Source: Nymphaea colorata (taxonomy: Eukaryota; Streptophyta; Magnoliopsida; Nymphaeales; Nymphaeaceae). From it: DNA of 64,000 nucleotides. The notes under the pieces are model-generated. The model worked only from the letters and a program-made list of their open reading frames with translations, was not told where the DNA came from and did not search any database. The translations under genes were made by a program, and so were the position numbers. Position 1 is the stretch's first letter. Every line of letters begins with the position of its first letter. Location of the stretch: assembly GCF_008831285.2 (NCBI RefSeq), contig NW_022204755.1, forward strand, positions 1 to 64,000, written 5' to 3'. Positions 1 to 11,104 of the stretch are shown piece after piece.

Positions 1-3000
1 CGCACCCCACTCCCTTTTCAAGAAGGTCGAAATGCGAGTCAGCAAAATTCTTTTAAAATTGGGGTTTGAGAAAATTTTCAAGAGAAAGGGATCCGCTCGT
101 CGGTACGAGGTCAACCGTTCCTGCCGCCTTTAACAGGGGTAATTAGACCAAGGACTAAAGATCATTTGGATCATATACGAGTTATTGATGTAAGTCCTAT
201 ATGCTTATGCATTGAGGTTTTAGATTCAAGAACCGAAATTCATTTTTTGAATAAATGAATTTGAATATTGGGGGTTTTCAAGTTGGTTTAAAATCCTTTG
301 TTTGGTGTTATTTGAAACACATAATTCTGAGGATTTTTGAAGATTTGGAATTGAGTCTTTGTTGTGAACTCTAGATGATGATGATCATCTATGAAAAAAT
401 TGATTTTGAACTCTCTTTTGTCAAATCATGTGATTTGTAAGAACATAGGTTCCAAATTGTTAGAAAACATGTTGTTTTTCAAATACACTTGGCCAAAAGA
501 TTATGAATGCATTGCTTGTGTTTCTTTGAAGTTAAGTGAAGTTTACAAATTCTCATTGCAATATACTGGTCACTTTTGCACTAAATTGAAATCACTTAAT
601 TTCTTGAGAATGTGCATGTGCTATTGATTTTGAGTGAAAGTGAATGCATGAAACGAGAATGGAAACTATATGGAACATTCATTCTCTCTCTCTCATAATC
701 CATCAAGATTCATTCATATGAAACATACATTCTCACTCCTCATAATCTCTCAAAGTCCGTATTGCACGTCATACAATCTATACATGAAGATTGATTAAAA
801 TGTAGGACTTTCTCTATATGTGCTCATTATATGATTAAGCACATGAATTAGAGATGTAGTCCATAAGCTTGAGGCTTGACATAAATTATCAAAATGATGA
901 AAATATATAAATGATGTCAAGTCAATCTTTGAACGGATGGGAGACATTGATGACGTCCACTTTTGTCTCAAAATAGCTAAAAATCAGACCTTGTGTTGAT
1001 TAAATAGCTGAAATGTGGACATGATTCCAATAAGGACTTGTTTCTTAGATAGAACCAATGAGTTTTTCAAATCTATTCAAATTCCAGATTCGTAGTAATG
1101 AAATCATCAACTCCTTTGGATGATTCAGGATGGTTGGTATTTCAAATACGTAAATTTGATATTCTTAAACCAATTCCTATAAAACATGGTCTGATTTCAA
1201 CAACATACATACATCTTACGTATGGTTTGCTGAAATTAAGTAAAAAATGAAATGAAAGTAATTTATAATCTTGCACTAGAAAATCAATAAAATGGCCAAT
1301 TTCCTTAAAGACCGGTTTGGAAACATGTTCCAACCTGATTTTAAGGGAGAATGTAATTTTTGACAAGAAATCGGATGCATATATGTACATATATAACAAT
1401 GTATACATATACGTACCTTACTTTTCAAAATGAAATTTTATCAAGGGACCGCATGACTCATGAATCATCAATTTATGTAGGAAGATTGAGAACTTGTTTC
1501 AAATCTTCCCTACTACCCTTGATTAATTAAATTGAAAGACATGAATCAAAATGACTGTGAATAGAAAGAAAATAAAACAATACTCAAGCTTATTCGTCCA
1601 TCATTTCGCCATGCAAGGGTAGATCACATTCATAAAAACGTATCCATCCCTTATAGGCATTTCATCATACGTGATGTAGCAAAATCACTTTCTCACCGTG
1701 GGATTCTCTCATGGTAGGGAGTTCAAAATGGTATTAAGTTGGTTCCTTTGAAAGGGACGTGGCCTTGGGGCCCATTCGAAATTTGATACTTGGGTTCATA
1801 TTTAAGAAAAACCGACATATGCATGCATTATGCATTAACATGTACATTGAAGCGTAGGTTTCCCTTAGCTGGACATCATTCCCAGCCGTAAGCAAATGAA
1901 AATAAACCCTCCCACGAATTCTTGGAATTAAAATAAATCAACAATAAGCTAAAGTAGAAGAGAAGTGAGTTAAGATCACCTACCTTGCGGTCGGTCTTGA
2001 TGTTTGTCTTTCGTCTTCACTTGTTTTCTAACCCAAGCAATCCTAAGCAAGAATCCAACCGTGGATTCAAGCTTAGCAAAGCTAGAATAAGAAATAGCTT
2101 GCTTGCTGGAATTTGGAGTGGTAAAGAGGGCTTCTCACCACGAAAATCCTAAGTAAGGGTTCACTTAAGCACCCTAACTTAGCAAAATCAATGGGGAGAA
2201 TAGAAGAAAGTGAAGAAGAGAATGGGAGAAAAAGGGGAAGGGGGCTTGGACGAACCTCTTCTCTCTTCCTTGGCTCTCCCTCCTAGCTCCTTGGCTGCAG
2301 CAATTTGATAGAATGCTCCAAAATTTCGTCCTCCCCCTTAGTGGCCAAGGGAGGTTTATATAGAGGAGGAGGTGGGTTCAACCACCTTCTTAACTCACCT
2401 TGGGAACTTACTTAAGACCTTGGGGACTTGTAAAATGAGTTAAATAGACTTTAAAGGCTCTAATTGACCATTTCTCAGCCCATTTCCACGAGCTAGGTGG
2501 GCTGGGCTAGGTTTGGTCAACTTGGGTTCAGACCTAGGTGACCATTTTGACCAAAATTTTGGACGAAAATGCCCTTACACAGGGTTTTGCCCTTATTTTA
2601 TACTATTTATTTTTTTTTGTTTGAAATCAAGCTTATAAGGTTAAAACCTAGTTACTAAGCTCCAAATGCCATTGAATTATGATAATTAAATTTAAATTTA
2701 ATAAAATTTAAAAATTTTATCAAATTTGGTTCGAAAAGGGTATTTTCGTCCAAAACTTGATTGAAAATGGATTTCAACTGAATCAAACTTTCACTTGAGA
2801 AATTCAATTTAAATTTGGTATTGATTCAAGCATTTGACAAATTCAAATGTTTATTTGCCTTTCATAAACCATTTTAGGCTTTTTAATCTTAAGTTGACCG
2901 CAGAAGGGCAAAATTGTCCAAATTGATCAATTTCGACCAATTGACCAAAGTCAAAGCTCATTTGCAAGTAGTTTGACTTTATTTGAGGTAATTTGATAAA

Positions 3001-3738
3001 TTTGGGTCAAGAAAGCTCTTAATTGAGCTAAATTGTACTTTGACTGAGTTTAGTCAAAGTGGGTTTGGTTCGGTCAAAGTCTATTTTCGTCCATTAATTG
3101 GATCATGAGACAGACTTACGTTTGACTATGTTGAGCCCATTGTGACCGAACCTAGCTGGAATGGCACCACATTTGAGTGCACCCGGGTCAAACCTACTTG
3201 GATTAAGTAGGTTAGGTGAGTTTGACCAGTCTAGTAATTGCTTCCTTGGAAATGATTTTTTTCTTTAAGGAGGATCTGGTTAAAGAAGAGAGAGAGACAT
3301 TTATGTCTCTCTTTTCCTAGGTTTCTCCTTTATTTCTTCTTGAAAATGACTTTTCTTCAATTAATTTGAGAGAAAATATTTATTATTTTTTTTTTGACAT
3401 GGAGGGGGGCATGGCCCCTGGGGAGGGCTCTTGACCACACGGGCTAGGTGGGGCCCACACGTGGGTCCCACGTAGCATTTTAGACTGAATTAGATCCAAT
3501 TCTTGGATCTAAGTCAAAATTTGCATTTTGCAATTGGATTTGGATTTCAAATGTCATTTGCAATTGAATTTGGACTCGTAATCCTGCATTGGGATTCGTG
3601 TATCGGGTTAAATTCACGATTTGAATCTAATTGTTCTTTAGATTCGAAATTGGCTTTGAAATTGCAAATTTTCACAATTCTTTTGTGAAATTTTCACATT
3701 GCTTCAATTTTGATGTGGAAAAATTTGGGGTGTTAACA
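1..3738 (-). repeat. 3' LTR of a Tat-lineage Ty3-gypsy element (lacks its outermost 4 bp)
   Basis: Seen: this stretch is almost the same sequence as 13088-16879 in the same orientation. It starts at the fifth base of that copy, so only TGTT is cut off by the window edge, and it ends ...TGTTAACA at 3738. The internal genes are on the minus strand, so this left copy is the 3' LTR; in transcription sense it begins TGTTAACACC and ends GGTGCGAACA, the usual TG...CA termini. It is about 3742 bp against 3792 bp for its partner. Nearly all the difference is single-base losses in doubled or homopolymer bases, with very few substitutions, which suggests a young insertion with base-call losses here. Short ORFs inside it are not genes. 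Confidence 0.95.
2355..2362 (-). promoter_or_regulatory. TATA box of the 3' LTR
   Basis: TATATAAA on the minus strand, in the same place as in the 5' LTR copy (15487-15494). It would place the U3/R boundary a few tens of bases to the left, leaving an unusually long R-U5 of about 2.3 kb. Function is inferred from position and motif only. Confidence 0.5.
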
Positions 3739-3752
3739 GATGCCCCTCTTTG
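3739..3752 (-). other. Polypurine tract of the Tat element
   Basis: On the minus strand the bases immediately before the 3' LTR read caaagaggggcatc, with the purine core AAAGAGGGG (3743-3751). This is the expected place and composition for the plus-strand DNA primer of an LTR retrotransposon, and it confirms the minus orientation of the element. Confidence 0.8.
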
Positions 3753-4800
3753 TTGTTAAGCAAATTGAATAATTTGCTTAATAGCAAAGATTCACGCACC
3801 AAATTTTGCAAATCGTTTGGAAAATCCATTTTTCAAATGATGTTGAACCATCCTCGCTCGAGGGGAAATGCTAGGCATAGACCTGAAATAAGAAGATCTT
3901 TCTCCATCTCATTGGAGACTTTGTAGAGGAATTAATGTTGGTTGAAAAATTTTGTAATTGTGAAAGTTTTTGCATTTGATGCTTTGAGAAATTTGCCTTC
4001 GATGCCTTCTAAACCATTGGCAAGTGCTTTTTCTCTTCTTTTACTTAATTTTTCACATACTCTCTTTTGCTTTTGAATTTTGATTTTCTTTTTGATCCAC
4101 CCTTCACTCTTGGGAGAAATTCCTCACCACCCCAAAAGCTACTACGGAGTTCCACCGCTTTGGCGGTTTTGTGTAGTTTGCTTTGTGTAATATCAAGTCT
4201 ATCGGGCTTTCTTCTGAACCCTTGTAACAAGCTTTGGCCGGTAACTCCTAGACCAGTTGGCCTCAGGGTACCAAATGTAAAACACTCCCCGGGCTTACTT
4301 GCTCGAATTCAGAAGGCTTTAGGAGACTTAATATAAGCAAAATGTTCATGGATTGCTTTTTAGCTTCACGGCGTAAGCATAGGTCATATGCCCACCCGCG
4401 CCTGCTGAGCTTTGAACCAGAGGAACAACTACACTCACCCCGAGCTCATTGCTCAACTCATTTCGCTTGATAGCTTTTTCTAGCATCTTGCCAAGGTCTT
4501 TTAGGTGACAAGACTTTTTCTTATGGCATCTCATGCTAGACCTTTACAAATGCCGATTGTCGGGACCAACATTAATTACTATACATAAGTCCCTCAATGT
4601 CTGTGAAATTTCTTGCCTATTTCAAGACGATGCCCTTGCAATTGTCTTCAAGACATGGGTTGAGTTTGAAAATTTTGATGCATTTTTGAAACTTTTCCCT
4701 AAGGGATACCATGCCCCTTAGTTGGTTTGAAAATTGTTACAAACGTGCTTATCAAAGCACAACTATTTTGAATTTTTTTTTTTTTTTTTGAATTGCAAAT
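3753..4800 (-). other. Tat element 3' untranslated region
   Basis: About 1 kb between the end of pol and the polypurine tract. Short ORFs occur on both strands (60-90 codons), but none shows a recognisable domain, and their composition looks like chance reading of non-coding DNA. Some Tat elements carry an extra ORF here; I cannot support one. A T-run at about 4774-4788 lies just left of the pol stop. Confidence 0.5.
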
Positions 4801-7800
4801 TCAAGTATAGAATCTTTTGAGATGCAAAGCATTAATTGGATCGGGGATTTCAACCCCATCGGCATCAATCAGTCGATAAGAATTGTGAGGTAGAACCTCT
4901 TTGACAACATATGGTCCTTCCCAGTTCGGCGCCCATTTTCCTTTGGGTCTACTCCTGAGTGGAACTATGGATCTTAAAACAAGATCATTACCTGAAATTT
5001 TCTTTCAATGACTGATTTGGCATAATGTCGGGCGACTCTCTTACGATAGACTTCGGCATGCTCTGCCGCTTGTAGTCTTTTCTCGTCTAAGAGGTCTAAT
5101 TGAGTAAGTCTCTTTTTTGGTATTTGTTAATTGGGAGTTCAATGAGAGCAGCAAATTTCATTGCTGGTTTTTGGACATGTAATGGAAGGACAATTTCCGT
5201 TCCATATACTAATTCTGCTGGTGTAGCATTGGTGGGTGTCCGAATTGTGGTTCGATACGCCCAAAGTGCATTGTGCATTTTCTCGTGCCAATCTCGGCCT
5301 GTTTCAACTGTCCTTTCTAAGACACGAATCAAAATCTTGTTGGTTGCTTCTGCCTGACCATTACCTTGAGGGTAATATGGGGCAGAAAAGTGATGTTGTA
5401 TTTTGTGTTTATGACAAAGATTGCGCATTTTCTCATTTTTGAAATGAGTACCGTTATCAAAAACGATATCATGCGGGATGCCAAATCTACACAAAAGATT
5501 TTTATGAATGAAGGACACTACGTGTTGTCCTTCGACTGTTTTTAAAGTGATCGCTTCCACCCATTTGGTGAAGTAATCTGTAGCTGCAAGAAAATACCTG
5601 TGTCCATTTGAGGCAGGTGGATTGATTGGACCGACTACGTCGAAGGCCCACATGGAGAATGGCCATGGTGAGCTGACCGAATGAAGGTACGCTGCTGGAG
5701 CATGAATTGATGGTGCATGCAACTGACATTTGATGCATTTCTTGACAAATTGGTGACAGTCTCTTTGCATTGTGGGCCAATAGTACCCTGCTCTGACTAT
5801 CTGCTTGACGAGGGTCTGATACCCTACATGTCCCCCACAAATTCCTTCATGGGCTTCTTGAATGACTTCTAGTGCCTCATTTGCATCGAGACATCTAGCA
5901 TATTCTGTGCTGAATCCTCTTCTGTATAGGATGTCGGCTAGAATGAAATATCTTGAAGACATGTGTCTCAAAACTCTTTGCTCTTTTCGAGACATTTCTG
6001 GTGGAAGTGTTCCAGTTTGGAGAAAATCCTTGATGTTCTGATACCATGGTGTTTCTCTACTTTCTGCTTGCAACACCTGTTCTGGTATGACAAAAGATGG
6101 TTGTTCGAGTCTTCCAACTTCAAAAGATCTGATAGATTCTCCAGGTTTGAAGGCAATGGTAGAGCCTAAACTGGCTAAACCGTCTGCTATTGGGTTAAAT
6201 TCTCTTTTGACATGTAAGAGTTGACATTCCTCGAACTGTCTTAAGAGGGAAGCTGCTAACTCTTGATATGGGATCAATTTTTGATCTTTGACTTGCCAAT
6301 CTCCATTGACCTGACTGACAGCCAAGAGAGAATCTCCAAAAATGCGAACTCTCTGCACTTTAAATTTGAGCAACATTTTGAGTCCTTGGATTAGGGCCTC
6401 GTACTCTGCCATATTATGCGTGCAGGAAAAATTCAATTTGAGAGAGTAAGGAATCATTTCCCTTTCTGGTGTAATGAAAAGTATCCCAATGCCTGCCCCA
6501 GCTGTGCTCTTAGATCCATCAAAGTACATCTCCCAAATCGGCTCTGGTTCAGTTGTCAGGATTTGCTCATCTGGAAAATCATCATTTGTTCTAATTTCTT
6601 CATATAGAGGAAAATCTGCCAATTGGTCTGCAATGGCTTGCCCCTTGATTGATTTTTGTGACACATATTCCAAATCATATTGCATCAGCAAAACCTGCCA
6701 CTTTGCTATCCTTCCATTCAGAAATGGCTGTTCGAGGATATATTTGAGTGGATTAAGTTTGGATAAAATTTAACTTCACAAGCCAATAGATAATGCCTTA
6801 ATTTTTGACACATCCACACCAAGGCTAAGCAAGTTTTTTCCATGTGCGAGTAGTTCTTTTCATACTGCACAAATGTCTTACTGATGTAATAAATGGCATG
6901 TTCTATTCGGCATCCTTCTTCATATTGAGCCAGAAATCCACCACAGGCTGAATCGTTAACTGTGATGTAAAGGAGTAGAGGTTCCCCTAAAATTGGAGGT
7001 TTTAAAATTGGTGGGCAAAGAAGATACTTCTTGATCTTTTCGAATGAGGCTTGACATTCATGCCCCATTCAAATTTGACTCCTTTCCGCAGTAAATGGTT
7101 GAAGGGTTCGCATCTCATGGCGAGATTAGATATAAACCTTCTGATTGATTGAATTCTGCCTTGCAAGCTGCGTAGCTCCTTAAGATTTGTTGGGGGTGAC
7201 ATTTCGATGATCGCCTTTGCTTTGGAAGGATCCATCTCGATTCCCTTTTGGCTGACCATAAATCCCAAAAGCTTACCGGATTCCACACCAAATACACATT
7301 TTTGTGGATTCAATCTAAGTTTGTATTGTAAGAGTCTATCAAAAACTTGAGAGAGAATGTTGATGTGATTCTCCCTTGTTTTTGACTTAATTAGTAGATC
7401 ATCTACATATGCATCCATGATTTGATGCATTTGGTCATGAAAAATAGCTGCCATAGCCCTTTGATATGTTGCCCCAGCGTTCTTCAAACCAAATGGCATT
7501 ACTGTATAGCAGAAGGTACCCCATGGGGTTGTAAATGATGTTTTGGCTTGATCTTGAGCTGCCAACTTAATTTGGTTATAACCAGAATATCCATCCATAA
7601 AGGAGAACATAGCGTGACCTGCGGTACTGTCTACCAACAAGTCAATGTTTGGAAGTGGGTAGTCATCCTTTGGTGTAGCCTTATTCAAATCTCTGAAATC
7701 GATGCAGAGCCGAATTTTGCCATTTTTCTTTGGGACTACCACAATGTTTGCTAACCATTCAGGATAGTCGATTGTTCGGATGAACCCTGCCTTTAGTAGG

Positions 7801-8231
7801 TCTTCCAGGCCTTCCTTAACTTGCCCCTCAAGACGAGGGTCTAGTTTCCTCAACTTTTGTTTGATTGGCTTGCATTCTGGTTTCAATGGTAGTCGATGCT
7901 CGACTAATTTTGTATCAAGTCCTGGCATGTCCTCATAAGTCCACGCAAAGGCTTCTTGATGCTTTTTGAGGAAATCTATCAACTCTTTTCTTTCTTCTGC
8001 TGAGAGACTTGTTCCAATTTGCAAAATCTTTGGACTCTCTTCCGTGCCAATGTTAATTTCCTCAATCGGATCATTAATCAGAGGTGACGGTTGATCTTGC
8101 TTTCTCATTTGGATGAACTCTGGACATTCGGCCTCTGTGAGTTCTGGATTTATCTCCTTAAAAGCTTTTGATGTTTGATCCTCAAATGCCATCCTAAAGA
8201 TTGTAAAGAAGTTAGATGAAATTTGAGACAT
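4801..8231 (-). pseudogene. pol of Tat element: reverse transcriptase, two RNase H domains, integrase (four frameshifts)
   Basis: Enzymatic polyprotein that copies the RNA and integrates the cDNA. In coding order: RT (about 7080-8100) with the catalytic AYVDDL at about 7393-7410; a first RNase H-like domain (about 6780-7050); a second RNase H (about 6090-6560) with FDGS, AEYEAL, GDS and ADGLAS acidic residues; then integrase with an HHCC zinc finger (about 5720-5850) and the D, D, E residues in FDVVGP, FDNGTHF and PQGNGQAEA. Dual RNase H is typical of the Tat/Ogre lineage. The reading frame changes near 7060, 6770, 5110 and 4995. Each change is explained by one base missing from a short G or A run, and coding similarity resumes at once on the other side. 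The final stop is TGA at 4801-4803. All catalytic motifs I looked for are present, so the breaks may be base-call losses. The most likely start is the ATG at 8231, unless pol is reached by splicing. Confidence 0.9.
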
Positions 8232-8350
8232 TGTATATGGAAGTAATTTGCATTTGTCATTGTATTTTTGAAGGTATTACAAAATGAAGACACTTGGTCT
8301 ATTTGAGTACAATGACGACAAAATGACAAAATGATGGCGGATTTGTTGAT
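8232..8350 (-). other. Gap between gag-pro and pol (possible spliced junction)
   Basis: gag-pro stops at 8351 and the pol frame opens at 8231 in another frame. Ogre-type elements are known to remove an intron between protease and RT. On the minus strand a plausible acceptor, a pyrimidine-rich tract ending ...caatctttag, lies just inside the pol ORF at about 8183-8200. Several weak GT donors lie in the last 100 bases of gag-pro, and none is compelling. Splicing is an inference. Confidence 0.35.
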
Positions 8351-11038
8351 TCAAATTGATGGTGAACATCCGCCTATGGTATTGCTCTTGACGAAAGGTA
8401 CTGGCTTGAATTCTTCCTCAACATCCACTTTTTCATAGCTTTGGCACCCCAAGGCTTGAGTGTCTCGTTGTCCTGTCAAGGTAACTGGTTCCAAGATTCC
8501 ATTTTCATGTTTGCCAAGGCCAGTAAATGGCTGGTAGCCATGGCGTATGAGTAAATCCAATCCTTTCTCATTCTGGCAGAATTTCTTGAACAACGGATGA
8601 CTTTTGTAACTTGTTTCAAGTTTGGTACCCCTTTTCACCCATACCTGTTTCTTTGGTTTCTGAATGGCCAACCTGCTAAGACTTTGAGATATTTCTTCTT
8701 CTTTGCAGACTCGAATACTGGGTACCTCAATTGTATATGTTGGTACCGGAATCATTGGGTGTACAAGCCGACTTTCCCTATCCTCTGCATAGATGGTTAT
8801 AGAATTCCCATTGTAAGTCCATTTGACACACTGATGTAGAGTGGAGGGAACTGCATTGGTAGCATGGATCCATGGCCTGCCAAGCAACAAGTTGAAGGAG
8901 GGTTCTATATCCACCACATGAAATAAAACCCGATGATACGTCTCAGAAATATTCAAATCCAGACATATGCATCCTAGGCATGGTTGTCCTGTCCCGTCAT
9001 ATCCATGGATGAAAATTTTGGATGGAGTATAGTCAGCCTGTCTTATACCCAACTCACGAGCTGTTTGTTGTGGACAGATGTTCAGGCTTGCTCCACCATC
9101 AATTAAAACGTGGGAGACTCTGGTGCCCCTTGTCTCTATCACTATGTGCAAGGCGTCATTGTGCGATGCACCTCCAGTTGGTAGATCTTTATCAGAGAAT
9201 ATGATCGGACTATTTTCACATAATTCAAAAGCCCATTCATTCCCCCTGTTAGGGCTAAACCCTCCCTTCTTGACTTCAGGTAAGGGGTCCAATTCATTGA
9301 AAATGGATTCCAATGGTTCAGGGTCGCACACTTGTGACTTCTGATCAATCTCTGTCAGATGGTCTTGTTTAACCAGTCCGGTTTGTGCATTGATGGATCC
9401 TTTATCATGTTTGAAAAGCAATCCAAAGAAATCCAGGGACGCTGTATCCCTTTTGTTTGTCACCATAATTTGACGACCTGTTGAAAATCTGACCATCGAA
9501 ACTATTCCTTTGCCATGTTTAGGAAAAGGATTCTTGAGAATGTCCGGCTGTTCACTGACCTCTTTGATTATTTCTTTGTCAACTGCATCTTGCACAATAT
9601 TTTTAAGTACAAGGCAGTCTTCTGTATCATGTCCTGGAGCGCGATGAAATTTGCAGAATTGCTCTTTGTTTTTCCCCATCATTGGTGGGGGGTTGGAGAC
9701 TTTTGGGAGAAACAGAGTACCTCTTTCGATTAGCATATGCATGACCTCTTCATAACTTTGTTGTAATGGGGTAAATTTTCTATCGTACCCCCATCCAGGA
9801 TGTTTGTTTTTGGTGCCACTACTACTGCCACTAGCTTTATCCATTACCCCTTTATTCTTAGGATATTCGGACTTTTCTTTCTTGAAGGCTGCAGCGTTGG
9901 CCACGATGTTGGCTGGAGCATTCTGACTTCTGCTATTCTTTTTTGTATCTTCCCTTACTTTTACCGGGATGACAGCATCAAAAGCTCCATTCTCAATTCC
10001 TGCTTCAATGCATTCTGCCCTCTCAGTGAGATCGATGAAAGACTTGATTGGAGCATTGGAAATGAGGCTCCTTAATGGTTGTGTCAAATTGTTTACGATC
10101 AATCCCAGTGCATGGGATTGAGAGATTGGGTCTCTCATCTTGTTGCAAGAAGACCTCCACCTCTGAATAAAATCTCTCACCTTTTCACCTGGCCTCTGTT
10201 TTAGATAGCATAATGTGGTGATCGTTGGTGCAGTTTCAACGTTTTGAATGAACCTTTCGATGAAAAGGTTGATTAACATGTCAAAATTTTTCAATTCCAC
10301 TGGGTTGATGTGTTCCCGATACCATTGTGCTGCAATTCCTTCTAGGCTTCTAGGGAAACATCGAAAGAGGGCCCTATGATTGTGGCGGAATTTGTAGCAT
10401 TCAGCAAAGAACATGGCCAAATGTGCCTTTGGGTCTCCATGGCCATCAAATTTGATAAATTTCTTGGGCAAGTTTTTTATGTGTTTGTCATTTTCGAAGC
10501 TTTCGTAGAAATCTTCGCAAGTGAAATTCCTCTTGTTCTTGCCTTTAAGTTGTACTGCATTTAACTTTTTTTCAACTTCCTGGATTTTTGTTTTCCAGGA
10601 TTCTTCCTTCTTCTTTTTCTTGGGAGTTTTCGGTTCTTCCTCACTACTAGATTCTGTTGTAGCGTCTTCAGAAGAGTCTGAACTGCTTGATGAGTACTTT
10701 CTCATTTTCTTCCCTTTCTTTTTGGCTTTTTCTGCCTGCGCTTGTTCTTCATTGAACATGATCATGTATTTCCGAAATCTTCTGTATTCCTCAAATTCTG
10801 GGTCATTTATTTCCAGCTTGGGAGGTGTTTCTGAGGAGGATTCTTCTCCCCTGTCTCCTATAAAAGGTTGATCAAGCTCCATTTCACTCCTTCTCCTGCT
10901 TTGGCTTCTGGTTTCAACCATAAAGCGGATGTTCACCTTGCAAGAAGAAAAATTGAAAATGTTAGGATGTGAATTGATGAGAGGTGACAAATTTTGATTA
11001 CATATTAAAAGAAAGATGAAAATGACAAAACTTGACAA
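8351..11038 (-). CDS. gag-protease polyprotein of Tat element, with G-patch-like C-terminus
   Basis: Intact 895-codon ORF for the capsid protein and aspartic protease. The true start is probably MVETRSQ at 10921 (residue 40): the first 39 residues are hydrophobic and unlike Gag, and a splice-acceptor-like pyrimidine stretch lies there. Residues (from 11038): low-complexity Ser/Glu/Lys region about 100-150; retrotransposon Gag domain about 200-330; zinc-knuckle-like CKFHRAPGHDTEDC at about 460; pepsin-type retroviral protease with LIDGGAS at about 646 followed by FNLLLGRPW; then a glycine-rich segment at about 820-880 (HGYQPFTGLGKHENG) resembling the G-patch found in some Tat and retroviral proteases. 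It is preceded by the plant-mobile-domain ORF and followed by pol. It has no internal break, unlike pol. Confidence 0.92.
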   Translation of the reverse strand: MSSFVIFIFLLICNQNLSPLINSHPNIFNFSSCKVNIRFMVETRSQSRRRSEMELDQPFIGDRGEESSSETPPKLEINDPEFEEYRRFRKYMIMFNEEQAQAEKAKKKGKKMRKYSSSSSDSSEDATTESSSEEEPKTPKKKKKEESWKTKIQEVEKKLNAVQLKGKNKRNFTCEDFYESFENDKHIKNLPKKFIKFDGHGDPKAHLAMFFAECYKFRHNHRALFRCFPRSLEGIAAQWYREHINPVELKNFDMLINLFIERFIQNVETAPTITTLCYLKQRPGEKVRDFIQRWRSSCNKMRDPISQSHALGLIVNNLTQPLRSLISNAPIKSFIDLTERAECIEAGIENGAFDAVIPVKVREDTKKNSRSQNAPANIVANAAAFKKEKSEYPKNKGVMDKASGSSSGTKNKHPGWGYDRKFTPLQQSYEEVMHMLIERGTLFLPKVSNPPPMMGKNKEQFCKFHRAPGHDTEDCLVLKNIVQDAVDKEIIKEVSEQPDILKNPFPKHGKGIVSMVRFSTGRQIMVTNKRDTASLDFFGLLFKHDKGSINAQTGLVKQDHLTEIDQKSQVCDPEPLESIFNELDPLPEVKKGGFSPNRGNEWAFELCENSPIIFSDKDLPTGGASHNDALHIVIETRGTRVSHVLIDGGASLNICPQQTARELGIRQADYTPSKIFIHGYDGTGQPCLGCICLDLNISETYHRVLFHVVDIEPSFNLLLGRPWIHATNAVPSTLHQCVKWTYNGNSITIYAEDRESRLVHPMIPVPTYTIEVPSIRVCKEEEISQSLSRLAIQKPKKQVWVKRGTKLETSYKSHPLFKKFCQNEKGLDLLIRHGYQPFTGLGKHENGILEPVTLTGQRDTQALGCQSYEKVDVEEEFKPVPFVKSNTIGGCSPSI

Positions 11039-11104
11039 AGTTTAACATAACTTGACAAAACTTGACAAATTTTGGCTTAATGACAATGAATTAGACATGA
11101 CAAT

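Noticed and set aside
3503-3688. 61-codon ORF in both LTRs (also 16644-16829)
   Set aside because: It lies in the U3 part of the LTR, low complexity, and its conservation only reflects LTR identity.
5100-10871. Many plus-strand ORFs of 60-116 codons opposite gag and pol
   Set aside because: They are antisense shadows of the retrotransposon genes, with no own domains.
10922-11038. Hydrophobic N-terminus of the gag ORF as a signal peptide
   Set aside because: The typical Gag start MVETRSQ lies downstream. The upstream part looks like untranslated sequence read in frame by chance.
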